Positions 62,957 through 64,000 of a stretch of 64,000 nt of DNA are shown here, piece by piece. The stretch covers positions 22,163 to 86,162 of the forward strand of contig CAJXLK010000017.1 of the NCBI GenBank assembly GCA_913055635.1, in the 5' to 3' direction. The position numbers and the translations under genes are program-made. The notes beneath the pieces were generated by a model. That model searched no databases and was not told the origin of the DNA. It saw only the letters and a program-made list of their open reading frames with translations. This DNA is from an uncultured Bacteroidota bacterium. GTDB lineage: Bacteria; Bacteroidota; Bacteroidia; Bacteroidales; UBA12077. The first letter of the stretch is position 1, and every line of letters starts with the position of its first letter.

Positions 62957-64000
62957 TTAATTTTGGTCAAAATCATTGGGCACATGGTATTGGTTACCGG
63001 TCTCGGGACGCCGTATTATGGTTACCTCCACGCTGTCCACATCATAACAATTCCGGTTGTTGGCATTAAATATGGTATCCTTCATATAAAAAGACATCTC
63101 TGCCTGGCCGGGATTGCCGGACGGCTCATAATCAGGCTTTTCCCAGTCGGATTCTCCCGGTATGCTATCGGCCGGAGTCCAGGAATATTCATAATAACCA
63201 TAATTGCTGCTCTCGGTATCGCTGTCCGCATCCAGATCAACCACACCATTCCCGTAACACAGAGGCGATCCGCTCTGGCTGGGCTCAGAAACCGGCGTCT
63301 GATAAATTTCTATCATTTGTGTGGTTTCGTCCTGACATCCGTGTTCATCGGTGACCGTTAAGGTATAATACTGGTCATAGCTGGCGTTGGTTGACTCGAT
63401 TCCATCGGAAGGCACCGCAAAGGTAGACTCCTCATCAGGATTGGCAATATCTGAACCGGGATTACTGCTCCAGCTGTAGCTAAGTGAGGATCCGGAAGAT
63501 CCGCTTCCATCAAGATCCAAACTTCTGTCTTCGCAGTTGTTGGGAGAATAGATATTGATCGCAGCAACAGGATTGGCATTTCTGGTCATTTGTACACTAC
63601 CGGAGACGTTATAGCCCCAGGAATCATCGTTGTCGTTGACCGAATCCAGGGCATAAGTGCCGCCGGAAGTAACATAAATGGTGGTATCGGACGATACGAT
63701 ATCACTGTGGGTGATGGTTGTATCAACAGAAGACAGACCAATTCCCCACGGACTGTCCCCGGTCATCTCAATATCAATGCCTGCCGAATCACCTGCACAG
63801 AAAGAAGAGTCTCCGCTTGTGATGGCCGCCGAAGGAGCCACTTCGGTGGTGGTTGTGGCCAGGGTGAATATGGCTTCTTCACCAGGGGAAAAGACAAGCG
63901 CCGAATCGGTCTCCACCGTACCAGAAGCACCGGTGCCGTTGGTGACAGATCCCTTTTCTACCCATTGGGATCCATCCCACTTAGCAATCCGTATATTCGA
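62957..64000 (-). CDS. C-terminal end of a third giant surface protein with PxTGxxYHVPN tail
   Basis: The frame is open to the window edge (347 residues seen). From the edge the chain reads SNIRIAKWDGSQWVEKG, aligning with the LRIAEYLSGEW module of the two giants, so the gene must continue past 64000. Then TDSALVFSPGEEAIFTLATT, an Ig-like and a PKD-like module, and the last 16 residues PETGNQYHVPNDFDQN. A GTG at 63916 is not the start. A third paralogue of the adhesins, separated from the others by about 4 kb. Confidence 0.86.
   Translation of the reverse strand, partial: SNIRIAKWDGSQWVEKGSVTNGTGASGTVETDSALVFSPGEEAIFTLATTTTEVAPSAAITSGDSSFCAGDSAGIDIEMTGDSPWGIGLSSVDTTITHSDIVSSDTTIYVTSGGTYALDSVNDNDDSWGYNVSGSVQMTRNANPVAAINIYSPNNCEDRSLDLDGSGSSGSSLSYSWSSNPGSDIANPDEESTFAVPSDGIESTNASYDQYYTLTVTDEHGCQDETTQMIEIYQTPVSEPSQSGSPLCYGNGVVDLDADSDTESSNYGYYEYSWTPADSIPGESDWEKPDYEPSGNPGQAEMSFYMKDTIFNANNRNCYDVDSVEVTIIRRPETGNQYHVPNDFDQN

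Overview
The window comes from a member of the phylum Bacteroidota, most likely a free-living, gliding or otherwise motile member of class Bacteroidia. The evidence is promoters of the TTG-N19-TAnnTTTG type, a PorP/SprF protein, a type IX secretion type B C-terminal domain, a TonB-dependent receptor, many Bacteroidota-type lipoproteins, and the zapA - 6S RNA - rny neighbourhood. The exact genus cannot be told from the sequence. No insertion sequence, phage or CRISPR array was seen.

Layout. 1-1770 (minus): rny (cut by the window edge), a 6S RNA gene, zapA and a small coiled-coil partner. 1906-6767 (plus): an M23 peptidase, an M28 lipoprotein peptidase with a PDZ domain, and a membrane protein, separated by repeats. 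7188-9729 (minus): a small lipoprotein and a TonB-dependent receptor. 9970-12239 (plus): ECF sigma factor, membrane anti-sigma-like protein and a secreted KYGD-repeat protein, all overlapping. 12711-13838 (minus): alkaline phosphatase lipoprotein. 14307-28656 (minus): a large chemotaxis locus in two transcription units: receiver, CheZ-like coiled coil, STAS, CheY, CheA, CheW, MCP | CheR, kinase-like protein, CheD, CheB, PAS/GAF protein. 28862-32615 (plus): Crp/Fnr regulator, a receiver and an M1 aminopeptidase. 33066-35511 (minus): a degenerate serine-hydrolase homologue and a TPR protein. 35678-58819 (minus): a type IX secretion cargo locus with PorP/SprF, a type B CTD protein, a 342-aa secreted protein and two giant surface proteins (3190 and 3008 aa). 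59286-61859 (minus): DUF4405-like membrane protein, radical SAM enzyme and methyltransferase. 62104-62178: tRNA-Asp. 62453-64000 (minus): a small secreted protein and the C-terminal end of a third giant paralogue.

The most notable signal is a near-identical C-terminal tail, P-x-T-G-x-x-Y-H-V-P-N-[DT]-[FY], at the very end of four secreted proteins (two giants, the third giant at the window edge, and the 342-aa protein). The tail ends where the adjacent PorP-linked protein begins its type B sorting domain (IPNAFTPGGD). It may be a short export or assembly signal. Second, the chemotaxis locus has a long coiled-coil protein carrying a CheZ-like D-x-x-x-Q motif and an acidic C-terminal peptide, plus a histidine-kinase-like protein with Asn in place of the phospho-accepting His. 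No flagellar genes are seen, so chemotaxis may steer surface gliding through type IX-exported adhesins; this is an inference. Third, several unrelated tandem repeat arrays begin exactly at or just after stop codons.
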